Shown piece after piece: positions 23,701-34,659 of a DNA stretch of 64,000 nucleotides. The stretch lies in assembly GCA_011033025.1 (NCBI GenBank), contig WFMF01000090.1, forward strand, positions 372,001-436,000, written 5' to 3'. This DNA is from Beroe forskalii (lineage: Eukaryota > Ctenophora > Nuda > Beroida > Beroidae). A program made the position numbers and the translations under genes. The notes beneath the pieces were generated by a model. It made no database searches. It had not been told where the DNA came from and saw only the letters and a list, made by a program, of their open reading frames with translations. Each line of letters opens with the position of its first letter. The first letter of the stretch is position 1.

Positions 23701-25792
23701 TATTCCAGAAAAAGCAGCGAATTCTTCTGATTTGATTAATGATTATAGACAAAAATTTGATCATGAAGGAGGAAGCAAGCTTGGAGTTAAAAGTTTTGGA
23801 ATTCAGGATATCAATGAGCTACAAATGATTATAGACTAAAATTTGATCATGAAGGAGGAAGCAAGCTTGGAGTTAAAAGTTTTGGAATTCAGGATATCAA
23901 TGAGCTACAAATTTGTACTACGGACGAGAGGAAATGATTCAACTTCCCCTCTACTGTAATTCAATGCTCTTTCTGGTAGACCGTTAAATTATTTAGTAAT
24001 AACAACGATAGAGCGTGCTATTATGAAACATCGATCCGTTATTTAACGGCATCTTTACGTGACCTCGTCACGGCGCGTAGGGATCAGTATGAGTGTCACG
24101 GGGAGTATCATAATAACCAATAGCGCTTAGGCATTTCAGTCACGTTGTACCGCGTAAGAGCCATAGGACACAGTCATGCGGGGCTGATAGCGTGCTGCTA
24201 TTGGCTCCGAGTCACGTGGGTGGAAGTGCCCGAAATTGCATGCCTGTGTCAAATTTTTTGACGCCATTCGATGCGTATTTTCATTTCAGTGAAAAATTAG
24301 AGCGTAATTGGTTGATTGACAAAATCTTGCGCCTTCGGCGCTCGATTTGTCAATCAACCAATTACTACTCAAATAGGACCCCCCTAAATATTGTCATTCC
24401 TGTAGGCCGCACACGAAAAATAGGCGGTTGAAATTAGATGAGTATCACAGCCTAGAACTTTGAGTTTATAATACCAGACCGCCTATTTAACGAGGCACCT
24501 CTCCGAGGGACATAAGGTGGAAGAAGTGCTTCAAAACAAGATTTCAGCGGTTAAGAGGTATATTCAAATTTCATCACATTAGAAAATAGTCAATGTATGT
24601 AAATTGTATATTAATTGCTCTACACTGATTATCAGGAGAATTGATACATACGAATTTCACTATCAATTATAGCATTCCCATTAAGTCATCATCTTATACC
24701 CGCTTATAAAAGCTTACTAGCAAATCATGCAACTGGTATAATTGTTACATCCATGTTACACCCAAATAATCAAATCATACAAGACATTAATATAGGATAA
24801 CATGTGCTGTGGCATTAAAGACTAGGAGGAAAGAAATTAAATGGTGAGGGGTGGCATTTGGTCTTTCTTAGAACTTTACAACTAATGCAAACGGTCTGGA
24901 ATTATTTGTCTCAGGTGGGAAGTACACAAAATCAGCAAATAATTTCTTGATCAAAGATGTAAACGCCACCCCCCACTGACTAAAATCCCCGGTATTACAT
25001 GAACGGACTAATATTATCAGCTTCACATTCACTTCATACCTTAGCAACAATGTTAACAGTGACAGCCGGAGGAACACTGCTCTGAAAACAAGCAGCTAAC
25101 TAATCAGCTCACACAAATAAAGTACGCCGGATTTCCATGACAATGCGCCACGCGCGATATATCGCCATGGCAACAGACCACGCGTGATCGGGTGATCCAC
25201 GGCGTTACCATGGTACCTCGGTAGCGCGTGATCTTGACACGCGTTTTTCGTCACGATTAAAAGTGTTACTAAGACACCCCATTCACGACACAAACGGCCA
25301 TTAAAGAAGATATTTAAACCCAACTAATGATATTCAACACTATTTCAATGACTATGGGATGCAGAAAAAAATATCGACCATGGGAGTTCTACAAAGTTTA
25401 GATTGAATATTTGATATCGCCTTAATAGTGTTGAATCTCCAAATGATGCAATGATTTTAGATCGAGTAGAAATGAAATCAATGAAATCAAGAAGTAAGGG
25501 CATTCAACAAGATTTTTTTTCTTGACAAAAACTAAAAAGTAACCAGACAGAAAATATTCAGGTAACCTAGTAACTGCTCAACTGGCTAGTTTAGACGGTT
25601 ACCATGGTAACTATCTGGTTACCATGCTCACAATATCTAACATAATCCCACACGTAAAATACTCACATCATCAGCCTGCCTGTAGCTGATTGGACCTTGT
25701 TGGAGTCTTCTTTTAGCGCTCCTATTCCGTTCCTTACAGAAAACGTTCCAGTGATCAGTGGTAACCAGGCTGAACTTAGGACTCGTTGCCAT
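17747..25792 (-). CDS. STX16: Syntaxin-16-type t-SNARE, seven exons
   Basis: Coding exons in reading order: 25792-25667, 22882-22821, 22589-22479, 19585 to about 19393, about 19157 (or 19174)-18996, 18803-18633, 17884-17747. Phases agree at most joins and the product is about 320 residues, close to the family's 325. The Habc-like part includes FTDELTSIEFDMSDIRRKM and KQITRGFHKCQNSIKLIG. Next comes FKKLQSGYLNRLKGREEREK, then a SNARE motif with the zero-layer Gln in VADQGTILDRIDYN, then a C-terminal anchor (CIFILFLALVIICMIVALF). The family acts in endosome-to-trans-Golgi fusion. The exon 4/5 junction is uncertain, and the exon 5 donor reads ATGAGT instead of GTGAGT. The first exon's frame stays open upstream to an acceptor-like site at 25848, so the start at 25792 is likely but not certain. 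The fourth coding exon is separated from the third by an intron hosting another gene. Confidence 0.85.
18188..18274 (+). repeat. Tandem duplication, about 43-bp unit
   Basis: CCGTCTTCTACCTGAGACAT... through AGCTGAAAGT occurs twice with one or two changes, in the last intron of the syntaxin gene. Confidence 0.8.
19900..21837 (+). CDS. Secreted papain-fold (C1A) pseudoprotease with C-terminal ShKT module
   Basis: Two exons (19900-20723 and 20838-21837) join in phase across a 114-base GT/AG intron to give 607 residues. Residues 1-21 are a signal peptide. Residues 35-120 resemble an I29-type propeptide (FENSKTAIEEI). A papain fold follows: SSQYFLNC, then FFFYSSGLYTDLNLGG, CNHFAVLVSY with the catalytic-type His, and HNTWGTDWGMRGKMH with the catalytic-type Asn. 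The segment that should hold Gln and the nucleophile Cys reads VRSRHSGAHAAGG, so the Cys is missing and the protein is probably not a protease. About 190 residues of beta-rich sequence follow, which could be a lectin-like sandwich (inference). The last 45 residues have the six-cysteine ShKT spacing (GDCKLWRTFGYC ... CQECAMTCGVC). ShKT modules occur in many secreted animal proteins and do not by themselves mean a toxin. The gene lies inside an intron of the syntaxin gene, on the opposite strand. Confidence 0.85.
22993..24365 (-). mobile_element. 1.37-kb repeat, right copy, inverted
   Basis: It matches 16229-17600 in reverse orientation along its full length, including the terminal hairpin, the CACGTG-rich end and the tandem block (23735-23905). 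It lies in the first intron of the syntaxin gene. No target duplication is visible at its borders, unlike the left copy. Confidence 0.85.
24366..25666. other. Intron 1 remainder of the syntaxin gene
   Basis: Mostly AT-rich. 25120-25270 is locally GC-richer with CGCG/CCATGG inverted repeats (CCATGGCAAC, GTTACCATGGTACC). 25598-25611 reads GTTACCATGGTAAC, a perfect palindrome that fits the RFX X-box consensus. Confidence 0.4.
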
Positions 25793-25849
25793 GGTGATAA
25801 GGGTGGCTTGGAAGTCTTCTCTGTACAGCTGATAAGGACCACTACATCC

Positions 25850-26940
25850 TATGGCAAATGTTACTTTTAAGGTTTTAAAGTGGTGCTATAAAGAAGAATA
25901 ATGATGTGGCAAATTAAATGGTTTCTTCGGACTTCGGTGGAGATGAATACAAACCCAACTTTATTTTTGCAAAGTCAAAAATATTTTATTTAACTTTCTC
26001 TCAAATTAATTGCATCATCATTGGAGCTACCTCCACAGTCCCAAGAATACATTTCTAAACCCAAGGGAAAGTAGCAAAATAAACAAGTAAAGAAAACCGC
26101 CCATGTCACAAAAGCTTTGACGACTTAATAATATCCTGTACCATTGATTACATAAGATGGTACAATATTCCAGCAATAAGTTCAAATTATTTAATTTACA
26201 ATCTCACTACTTCATTAATTTCTCAAACGCAAGAAGCTGCTAGCAATAATTTAAACTGATTATGATAAGAAGGAAACAAAACAAGGTTTTATGGATGAAG
26301 TTTCTACATCTAATTCAAATAAGAGTGCAGCTCTTTCAACTAATATTCTTCACCCATCGAATATTTTCAAATTTAAAATCATTTCTCTTAACTAAATTCT
26401 GCGCATTGATGTTTATATGCTAGAAGTGAAAACTGAGTGTTAATTCAGGTCTGGTTTACTCTGTTTGTGAGCTAACTAGAATATCTGCTCAGTCATCTAA
26501 ATATGAAAACTTCTAACTTATTCAGACGCTCGTAAAACAATATCCCTAAAGGGAAAAGTTCCATCTGTACATTTTAACTTCTAACGCCAGCAATTGGTTA
26601 TTTATTCGGATGTTTGCCTACATTTCCAGTCAGAGTTAATGTATACATTTGATATATGAATAGAAATCTATCAATAGCTCAATCCCAATAACATGCTGCA
26701 TAAATAAAGGAAGGTAATCTCTTTCTTTAACCAACGAAGTAACTGATTAACAATTATCAAAGAAATCATTTATATAGGAGCTTTAATTCGAGAAATACTA
26801 CCTAATTAAAACAACAGAATTATTTCTGTTTATAGTGTTGTATAAACTGAAGTAAGGCTTCATAGGAACGTTCACGGATTCTTTGGGAGCAGATGGAATG
26901 CGCAAAGATTTCGGTAAAAGTGTCACAAGAGTTGTGATTT
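25850..26940. other. AT-rich spacer upstream of the syntaxin gene
   Basis: No exon, repeat array or clear promoter could be recognised. Confidence 0.4.
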
Positions 26941-26946
26941 TTGTCC

Positions 26947-27541
26947 AATGGATCCATTGGATCCATCATGTCCAATGGACATGTTCAATGGACGTCCATT
27001 GGACATCCATTGGACATCCATTGAACATGATGTCCATCGGTAAAAATGTTCAATGGTGTTCAATGGATCCAATGGATCCATTGGATCCATTTTTGATGTT
27101 CAATGGACATGTTCAATGGATCCAATGGATGTTCAATGGATCCATCTGAGTGGATCCAATGGACACAATCACCAAACATGGTTTGGTAGATGGACATCAG
27201 ACTGGTATTTTTGTTCATTGGATCCATTGTGTCCATTGGATTCAATGGATCCATTGTGTCCATTGAACACCATTGGACATGTCCATTGGATCCATTGGAT
27301 CCATTGCACATTATGTCCATTGGATCCATTGGATCCATTGCGCCCACTGGATCCAATGGATCCATTAGACATTGTGTCCAGTGGATCCATTGTGTCCATT
27401 GGATCCATTGTGTCCATTGGATCCATTGTGTCCATTGGATCCATTGTGTCCATTGGATCCATTGTGTCCATTGGATCCATTGTGTCCATTGGATCTATTG
27501 TGTCCATTGGATCCATTGTGTCCATTGGATCCATTGGACAT
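26947..27541. repeat. 18-bp minisatellite (GGATCCATTGTGTCCATT)
   Basis: The unit ATTGGATCCATTGTGTCC is regular from about 27365 to 27530 and degenerate before that, where GGATCCAATGGACA variants dominate. Ser/Ile-, Asp/Pro- and His/Trp-rich frames on both strands (for example MDPMDTMDP) are by-products. Confidence 0.95.
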
Positions 27542-27689
27542 GTTATTTATGATCATTTGCCAGATTTGTTTCCTTTAGACTCTGAGAGTCTGGGCCAACC
27601 AACGTCTGGCAAAATATAATTACGTTGACAGACGTTGTCTGCCCCATATCTTTCAAAATACAGACTCTTCGAGTCTGGGTGCAGAGAGG

Positions 27690-27745
27690 GTAAGGATTAA
27701 GGTCAGGGTTTTGGTTAGGGTCATGGTTAGGTTTAGGATACAGAA
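27690..27745 (+). repeat. Degenerate telomere-like stretch
   Basis: GGGTTTTGGTTAGGGTCATG followed by GGTTAGGTTTAGG resembles a short, decayed TTAGGG tract. It may be chance. Confidence 0.25.
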
Positions 27746-27802
27746 AAATTGACGTTCAGATATGTGACGTCACTCAGCCGGCGTTATATGGGACACATAC
27801 CG

Positions 27803-27880
27803 CCCGCATAGGTGTGTGTACGCGCCGCGCGCTTCCTGTTCTGGGGGTGACGGCCCACGTTGGGGATATACGTTTAGCAA
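27803..27880 (-). mobile_element. Short MITE, degenerate copy
   Basis: CCCGCATAGGTGTGTGTACG through ATATACGTTTAGCAA matches the family in reverse. The outer TTCCTAAG end is lost. Confidence 0.6.
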
Positions 27881-27895
27881 GACTTAACCCGTAGG

Positions 27896-27987
27896 TTGCT
27901 AAACACGTATCCCCTGTGGCTGCGCGGCGCGCTTCCCCAGCACAGGGAAGCGCGCGGCGCGTACACACACCTATGCGGGCTTAGGAA
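27896..27987 (+). mobile_element. Short MITE, 92 bp, 9-bp target duplication
   Basis: It runs TTGCTAAACACGTAT...GCTTAGGAA and is flanked by ACCCGTAGG on both sides (27887-27895 and 27988-27996). The ends form imperfect terminal inverted repeats (TTGCTAAACACG against TTCCTAAGCCCG). The centre is a GC hairpin. Confidence 0.8.
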
Positions 27988-28192
27988 ACCCGTAGGATGC
28001 TATACTTTAACTTGCGCGCGTTCCCCTAAACAGGGGCGTCTCTTTGTCATTTGTTATTGTCGTACGATGTAATTGTATGACCCGCTGACGCCAGCCGCGA
28101 TGAGAATCAGAGCCACGCGCGCGGCGCCGATTCTCGAGAGGGTCTGTCAGCTGTTGAACTGGACATAATAACTTTCACGGGGCGTGTTGAGC

Positions 28193-28289
28193 TTCCTAAG
28201 CCCGCATAGGTGTGCGTACACGCGCCGCGGCCGCGCTACCCTGAGGAAGCGCGCCGCGCAACGCAGACAGGGATATACGTGTTTAGCAA
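28193..28289 (-). mobile_element. Short MITE, 97 bp, 9-bp target duplication
   Basis: It is in reverse orientation, TTCCTAAGCCCGCAT...GTTTAGCAA, flanked by GTGTTGAGC at 28184-28192 and 28290-28298. Nine bases of target duplication suit Mutator-like elements (known), but no autonomous partner is seen. Confidence 0.8.
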
Positions 28290-28294
28290 GTGTT

Positions 28295-28560
28295 GAGCCA
28301 ATCTTTTCAGTCCTAATCGGCAAGCCTCAACTTTCAATTTGTGACCGAGACTCTCAAACACTTCCTCCACCTTTGCGTTGACGTTCTCTCCTGCATCTTC
28401 TTCTGCCAGTGCGAAAAGTACAACATTGCGGCTTCGATCCTACTCGTGAACAACATCCTTGACAACAGTTTTCAGAACATCCTTGCTGATAGCTGCACGA
28501 GAGGCTTCTGAGTTCTGCACCACTGAACTGTAGCTTTTGAACTCCTCCTTGCAACCCCTG
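28295..28560 (-). pseudogene. LINE ORF1 fragment
   Basis: On the minus strand, frames read DVLKTVVKDVV, DRSRNVVLFALAEED and KVEEVFESLGHKLKVEACRL, matching the intact ORF1 at 57900-58867 (DRSRNLVIFGLTEEP, FEACRIG). A stop precedes DRSRN. It is a short dead piece cut off next to the MITE. Confidence 0.75.
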
Positions 28561-28739
28561 ATTCAGAAAATTTTGCTAAAAATTCTAGGTTTTGTGGCAA
28601 AATTTCAAAATATGTGAGAAAATTGAACATTTTGATTAGGTAATCAACCATCAAAGCCCCCTCCCCATAATCGAACGTAATCATTTCAAATCACTCCTCC
28701 CTAGATGATTGCTTAATTATGTGAACAATCCTTAATTGT

Positions 28740-29580
28740 TAATCTTCAACAATCTATGACAAAGAATCAATTGAAATTATCATATGTTTTGGTGTTCCAC
28801 AAGGCTCTGTTCTTGGACCAATCCTTTTCAACATCTACATCCGTTCCATCCACAAGACAATTAAATCTGTACTGTTTAATGTCCATGGCTTTGCTGATGA
28901 CCACCAAGTCTTCAAATCCTTTAAACCTGACAGAGAATATCAAGTTGTTGCTTCTGATATACCTCTCTGCTTCAAGGCCATCAACAAATTACCTGATATA
29001 CCTCTCTGCTTCAAGGCCATCAACAAATTACCTGCAACTCAATCCTGGTAAAAAAGCCCCAGTACCCTCTCCAAGCTGGAAACCAAAGGATTATTCATAA
29101 CACCTGATATTTGTGTTAGGTTTGTTTCAACAGCAAAGAACTTGGGTTTCTACCTTGATTCATCACTGACATTTTCTCCTCAAATAGACAAGCTTAGGTA
29201 AAGTAAAATGTCTCCACAGCCTTAGAAAACTTGGCACTATGAAATTATTTCTTTCAAAGAATCAAATGCAGCAACTTGTGCAAGCAGTAGTGATCTCTTC
29301 TCGGATTACTGTAATTCTATACTATGCAACACGCTCTAACAACATCAGAACTCTTCAAAACATACAAACAGGGCATGTGCTCTTATATTGGGTCTGAAAG
29401 GGACCCAAAAACAGAACACTTGAAATCAATCCACTGGCTGAAAGTCCCTGAGAGAATCGAGTTTAAGATTCTATTGACTGTCTTCAAGATATTCAACAGC
29501 AAAGCACCCAATTACTTCATCAACCTCATCAGCTATAATAATACCAGTGGAAGTAGAAATCCTTCATTGAAATTAAATTA
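28740..29580 (+). pseudogene. CR1-like LINE reverse transcriptase remnant
   Basis: FGVPQGSVLGPILFNIYIRS and the catalytic block FNVHGFADDHQVFKSF are clear, followed in other frames by RFVSTAKNLGFYLDSSLTFS, MQQLVQAVVISS and KSIHWLKVPERIEFKILLTV. A 39-base tandem duplication (28960-29035, DIPLCFKAINKLP twice) and several frameshifts disable it. It ends in an AAATT-type microsatellite at 29568-29590, a typical LINE tail. Confidence 0.85.
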
Positions 29581-29759
29581 AAATTAAATTACAACATTTA
29601 TTACACGCTTAGACATTGTCAAATAGATATCTAGGAGGGAACTACTCTAGCCATTTAAGCGTGACTAAAACTAAACTCAAAGGCTCAGATAGCAAAGTGT
29701 TTCGCCTCAAAATGTGCCCAAGGAAAATTTCATCTAATATAGAATATTACAAAATAGAA

Positions 29760-30610
29760 AATACCCACCATACCTAACTTTAATTTAATCAATTCGAAAA
29801 TGCATCTTCAAAATAATATGTCTTCAAAGATTTCTTAAAATTATCAATTTTCCTTAATACTTAATTTCATAAGGTAAACTATCCAAACTTAGGACCATAA
29901 TATTGAAAAGCACCTTCTGTTCTTTTCAAGTTAACAGGACTAGACGTTTTTAGTATAAAGAAATCATCATCTAACCTCAAACTCATCCTTTTAGTATCTC
30001 TTAATGATATCAAATTCTTCAAATAAATAGGAGCTAAATTATTGATGACTTATAAACTAACAAAGCAACTTTAAATTTTATTCTATAAATTACAGGCAAA
30101 AGTGTAGTTTTTTTAAGGAAAGGACTTATTGACTGCCACTTTTTCTTTCCATTCAACCTAAAGATAAATCGCACAGCATTGTTCTGGATTTTTGAAGTCT
30201 TTGCAGGTTTTTATCTGTTATGCCTGCATAACTTGAATTACAATAGTCCAATACTGACAAAATGTTAGCATGTACTAACTGAACCTTTAATTCATGGCTG
30301 AGTCTAGATCCAATCTTTTTGATGTTCCTCAAATTCAAATAACAATCTGGGAAACATGACTAACTTGATCATCCATACTGAGTCTATGATCGAAATGAAA
30401 ACCAAGATTTTTAGCTGCTAATGCTGGACTTAGATAAATTACAAGCATCATGTCCAAGGTCAAGTGTATCTATGGGACTCATAGTAACCTATGTCAACAA
30501 ATTCTGTTTTTGTCATCATTCATCTTCAAGTAGTTTGCACTCATCCATGCATGTATTTGCAAAGCAGGACTTTATCTTTGTCAAATCAGGAGAAGAGACT
30601 ATGTACATCA
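29760..30610 (-). pseudogene. LINE reverse transcriptase remnant, opposite strand
   Basis: Minus-strand frames give IKKIGSRLSHELKVQLVHAN, ILSVLDYCNSSYAGI and LPVIYRIKFKVALLVYKSS, the thumb/C-terminal part of a non-LTR RT. Upstream pieces near 30480-30600 (CKLLEDE, QNLLT) fit the region before it. It has many stops and abuts the assembly gap, so its 5' part may be hidden in the gap. Confidence 0.8.
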
Positions 30611-30629
30611 AATGAAAAGTATACCTGAA

Positions 30630-30729
30630 NNNNNNNNNNNNNNNNNNNNNNNNNNNNNNNNNNNNNNNNNNNNNNNNNNNNNNNNNNNNNNNNNNNNNNN
30701 NNNNNNNNNNNNNNNNNNNNNNNNNNNNN
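30630..30729. other. Assembly gap (100 N)
   Basis: Exactly 100 N, the usual placeholder for a gap of unknown size, placed where the minisatellite begins. The true array is probably longer. Confidence 0.95.
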
Positions 30730-33640
30730 TGTCAAGGATTGTGGAGTGATGCCAAGGATTGTGAAGTGGTGTCAAGGATAAGAGTGATGTCAAGGATAAG
30801 GTGATGTCAAGGATAAAGTGATGTCAAGAGATTGGAGTGGTGTCAAGGATTGTAGAGAGTGATGTCAAGGATGTAGGTGGTGAGTTGGTGTCAAGGATGA
30901 AAAGTGATGTCATCAAGGATAAGGAGTGATGTCAAGGATAAAGAGTGATGTCAAGGTTTGGAGTGATGTCAAGGATTGTAGAGTGATGTCAAGGACTGTG
31001 GAGTGGTGTCAAGGATAAGGTGGTGTCAAGGATAATGAGTGGTGTCAGATTGCAGAGTGATGTCAAGGATTGTGGAGTGATGTCAAGGTTGTGAAGTGGT
31101 GTCAAGTTATTGGGTGGTGTCAAGGATAAAGAATGATGTCAAGGTCAAGGAGGTTGAAGTGGTGTCAAGGATAAAGAGTGATGTCAAGGAGGTTGGAGTG
31201 GTGTCAAGGATTGTAGAGTGATGTCAAGGATAATGAGTGAAATCAAGGATAAGAGTGATGTCAAGGATAAAAAGAATGATGTAAGGATAAGGAGTGATGT
31301 CAAGGATAAAGTGATGTCAAGGAGGTTGAAGAGGTGTTAAGGATTGTAGAGTGATGTCAAGGATTGTGAATTGGTGTCAAGGATGAAAGTGATGTAAAGG
31401 ATAAGGAGTGATGTCAAGGATAAAGAGTGATGTCAAGGAGGTTGGAGTGGTGTCAAGGATGTAGAAGTGATGTCAAGTTGTAGATTGGTGAGTTGGGTGT
31501 CAAGGATGAAAAAGTGATGTCAAGGATAAGGAGTGTGTCAAGGATAAAGAGTGATGTCAAAGTTTGGAGATGTGAAGGATTGTAGAGTGACGTCAAGGAT
31601 AAAGTGGTGTCAAGGATAGAGGTGGTGTCAAGGATAATGAGTGGTGTCAAGTTGCAGAGTGATGTCAGGTTGTGGAGTGATGTCAAGATTGTGAAGTGGT
31701 GTCAAGGATTGTGGAGTGGTGTCAAGGATAAAGAATGATGTCAAGGATAAGGAGTGATGTCAAGGATAAAGAGTGATATCAAGGAGGTTGGAGTGGTGTC
31801 AAGGATTGCAGAGTGATGTCAAGGATTGTGGAGTGGTGTCAAGGATGAAGAGTGATGTCAAGGATAAAGAGTGATGTCAAGGATTGTAGAGTTATGTCAA
31901 GAGGTTGATGATGGATAAAGTGATGTCAAAGGATTGTGGAGTGGTGTCAAGGATAAAGAGTGATGTCAAGGATTGAGTGGTGTCAAGGATAAGAGTGATG
32001 TCAAAGGATTGTTGAGTGGTGTCAAGGATAAAGATTCAAGGATAAAGAGTGATGTCAAGGATTGGAGTTGTGTCAAGGATTGTAGAGATGATGTCAAGGA
32101 CTGTGGAGTGGTGTCAAGGATAAAGAGTGATGTCAAGGATAAGAAGTGATGTCAAGGATAAAGAGTGGTGTCAAGGATTTGGAATGGTGTCAAGGATAAA
32201 GGATGAAGGTGATGTCAAGGATAAGGAGTGATGTCAAGGATAAAAAAGTGATGTCAAGGATAAGAAGTGATGTCAAGGATAAAGAGTGATGTCAAGGATT
32301 TGGAGTAATGTGAAGGATTGTAGAGTGGCAAGGACTGTGGAGTGGTGTCAAGGATAAGGAGTGGTGTCAAGGATTGTAGAGTGATGTCAAGGATAAAGAA
32401 TGATGTCAACAATAAGGTGTGATGTCAAGGATAACGAGTGATTTCAAGGATTTTGGAGTGGTGTCAAGGATTGTGCAGTGGTGTCAAGGATAAGGAGTGG
32501 TGACAAGGATTCTGGAGTGGTGTAAAGGATTGTAGAATGATGTCAAGGATTGTGGAGTGGTGTCAAGGATAAAGAGTGATGTCAAGATGTTTGTAGTGGT
32601 GTCAAGGATTTTTGAGTGATGTCAAGCATAAAGAGTGATTTCAAGGATAAAGAGTGGTGTCAAGGATTGTAGAGTGATGTCAAGGAGTTTGGAGTGGTGT
32701 CAAGGATTGTAGAGTGACGTCAAGGATTTTGGATTGGTGTCAAGGATGAAGAGTAATGTCAAGGATAAGGAGTGATGTCAAGGATAAGAAGTGGTGTCAA
32801 GGATCGTGGAATGGTGTCAAGGATAAAGAATGATGTCAACAATAAGGTGTGATGTCAAGGATAACGAGTGATTTCAAGAATTTTGGAGTGGTGTCAAGGA
32901 TTGTGCAGTGGTGTCAAGGATAAGGAGTGGTGACTAGGATTCTGGAGTGGTGTCAAGGATAAAGAGTCAAGGATAAGGAGTGATGTCAAGGATTGTGGAG
33001 TGGTGTCAACTTGTCAAGGATAAAGAGTGATGTCAAGGATAAAGAGTGGTGTCAAGGATTGAAGAGTGATGTCAAGGATTGTGGATTGGTGTCAAGGATG
33101 AAGATTAATGTCAAGGAAGAGTGAACTCAAGGATTGTGGAATGGTGTCAAGGATAAAGAGTCAAGGATAAGGAGTGATGTCAAGGATAAAGAGTGATGTC
33201 AAGGATTTGGAGTGGTGTCAAGGATTTTAGAGTGATGTCAAGGATTTGGAGTGGTGTCAAGGATTGTAGAGTGATGTCAAGGATTGTGGAGTGGTGTCAA
33301 GGATGAAGAGTAATGTCAAGGATAAGGAGTGATGTCAAGGATAAGAAGTGGTGTCAAGGATCGTGGAATGGTGTCAAGGATAAGAGTCAAGGATAAGGAG
33401 TGATGTCAAGGATAAAGAGTGATGTCAAGGATTTGGAGTGGTGTCAAGGATTGTAGAGTGATGTCAAGGATTGTGGAGTGGTGTCAAGGATAAAGAGTGA
33501 TGTCAAGGATAAGGATTGATGTCAAGGATAAAGAGTCATGTCAAGGAGGTTGGAGTGGTGTCAAGGATTTTGGAGTGGTGTCAGGGATAAGGTTTGCTGT
33601 CAAGGATAAAGAGTGGTGTCAAGAATTATAGAGTGGTGTC
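30730..33640 (+). repeat. 19-20-bp minisatellite (AGTGATGTCAAGGATAAAG)
   Basis: Unit variants AGTGGTGTCAAGGATTGTGG and AGTGATGTCAAGGATAAGG alternate over 2.9 kb with occasional one-base indels. No ORF is real here. Confidence 0.95.
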
Positions 33641-33789
33641 AATAAGGCAACGTCACTCAACCTGCTTACTGTGACCTACACTCTTGTTGCAAAGGCACTT
33701 AGGTTTTATGTAGTAAATAGGAGGGGAATAGGACCTAAGTATAACTTTTGGCTGATAACATGAACTTAAACACAGGAGAAGGTCCAAAT

Positions 33790-34375
33790 TATCATTGATC
33801 AAGGATTTGTCCCAGGATCATGGAAGTGTCCCTAGATACCTGGATCAAGGAGTTTGTCCCAAAACTAAGGAGTTTGTCCCAGAATCAGGGAGTGTCTCAG
33901 GATCGAGAAAAATGTCCCAGGATCAAGGAATTTATCCAATGATCAAGGAGAGCGTCCCAAGATGAAGGGGTTTGTCCTAGGATCAAGGAGAAGGCCCCAG
34001 GGTCTAGGAATTTGTCCCAGCATCAAGAAGGGTGTACCTTGACCAAGGAAAGTGTCGCAGGATTCAGCAGATCAGGAGTTTGTCTCAGGATGAAGGAGAG
34101 TGTCGCAGGAGTCAGGAGAGTGTCCCAAGATCAAGGGAGCTGTCCCAGGATCAAGGAGAGTGCCCAAGATCAAGGGGCATGCTCCAGGATCAAGGATTTT
34201 GTCCCAGGACGAAGGGGTTTGTTCCACGATCAAGGAGAGTGTTGCACTGTTGCAGGATTCAGGAGAGTGCCCCAAGATCAAGAGGTTTGTCCCAAGTTGA
34301 AGGAGAGTGTCCCAAGATCAAGGGGTTTGCCCCAAGGTCAAGGGGAGTGCCCAAGATCAAGGAGTTAATCACAGA
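33790..34375 (+). repeat. 20-21-bp minisatellite (TGTCCCAGGATCAAGGAGTT)
   Basis: Units of the TGTCCCAGGATCAAGGAG type run for about 590 bases. The frames QDQGECRRSQ and KIKGFAPRSR come from the repeat. Confidence 0.9.
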
Positions 34376-34640
34376 ATAAATGCGCCAAAAAGCGCCAAAA
34401 TGCGCCAAAAACGTCGAAATGCGCCAAAAAAACGTCAAAATGCGACAAAAAGGGTCAAAAAGCGACAAAACACGTCAAAAGAGTACCTAAAATTGCGTCA
34501 AAACGCGTCAAAAACTGTCCAAAAATGCGACAAATTGTGCCAGACTATGTCAGAATGGTGTCAAATACAAAAAGTGTCGAAACGCGACAAAAAGTGACAA
34601 AAAGCGCCGAGAATGTGTCAAAACATGCAAGAAAAATGAC
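34376..34640 (+). repeat. Short-unit array (AAAATGCGCCAAAA)
   Basis: Irregular units of 10-13 bases, GCGCCAAAA/GCGACAAAA/GCGTCAAAA. It joins the previous minisatellite directly. Confidence 0.85.
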
Positions 34641-34659
34641 AAACTGAAAATGTCGCCGT

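Noticed and set aside
27053-27619. 188-codon and several other long frames on both strands
   Set aside because: They follow the 18-bp repeat in every frame, so they are periodicity artefacts.
34012-34379. 115-118-codon frames rich in Gln/Arg/Gly
   Set aside because: They are translations of the 20-21-bp minisatellite.
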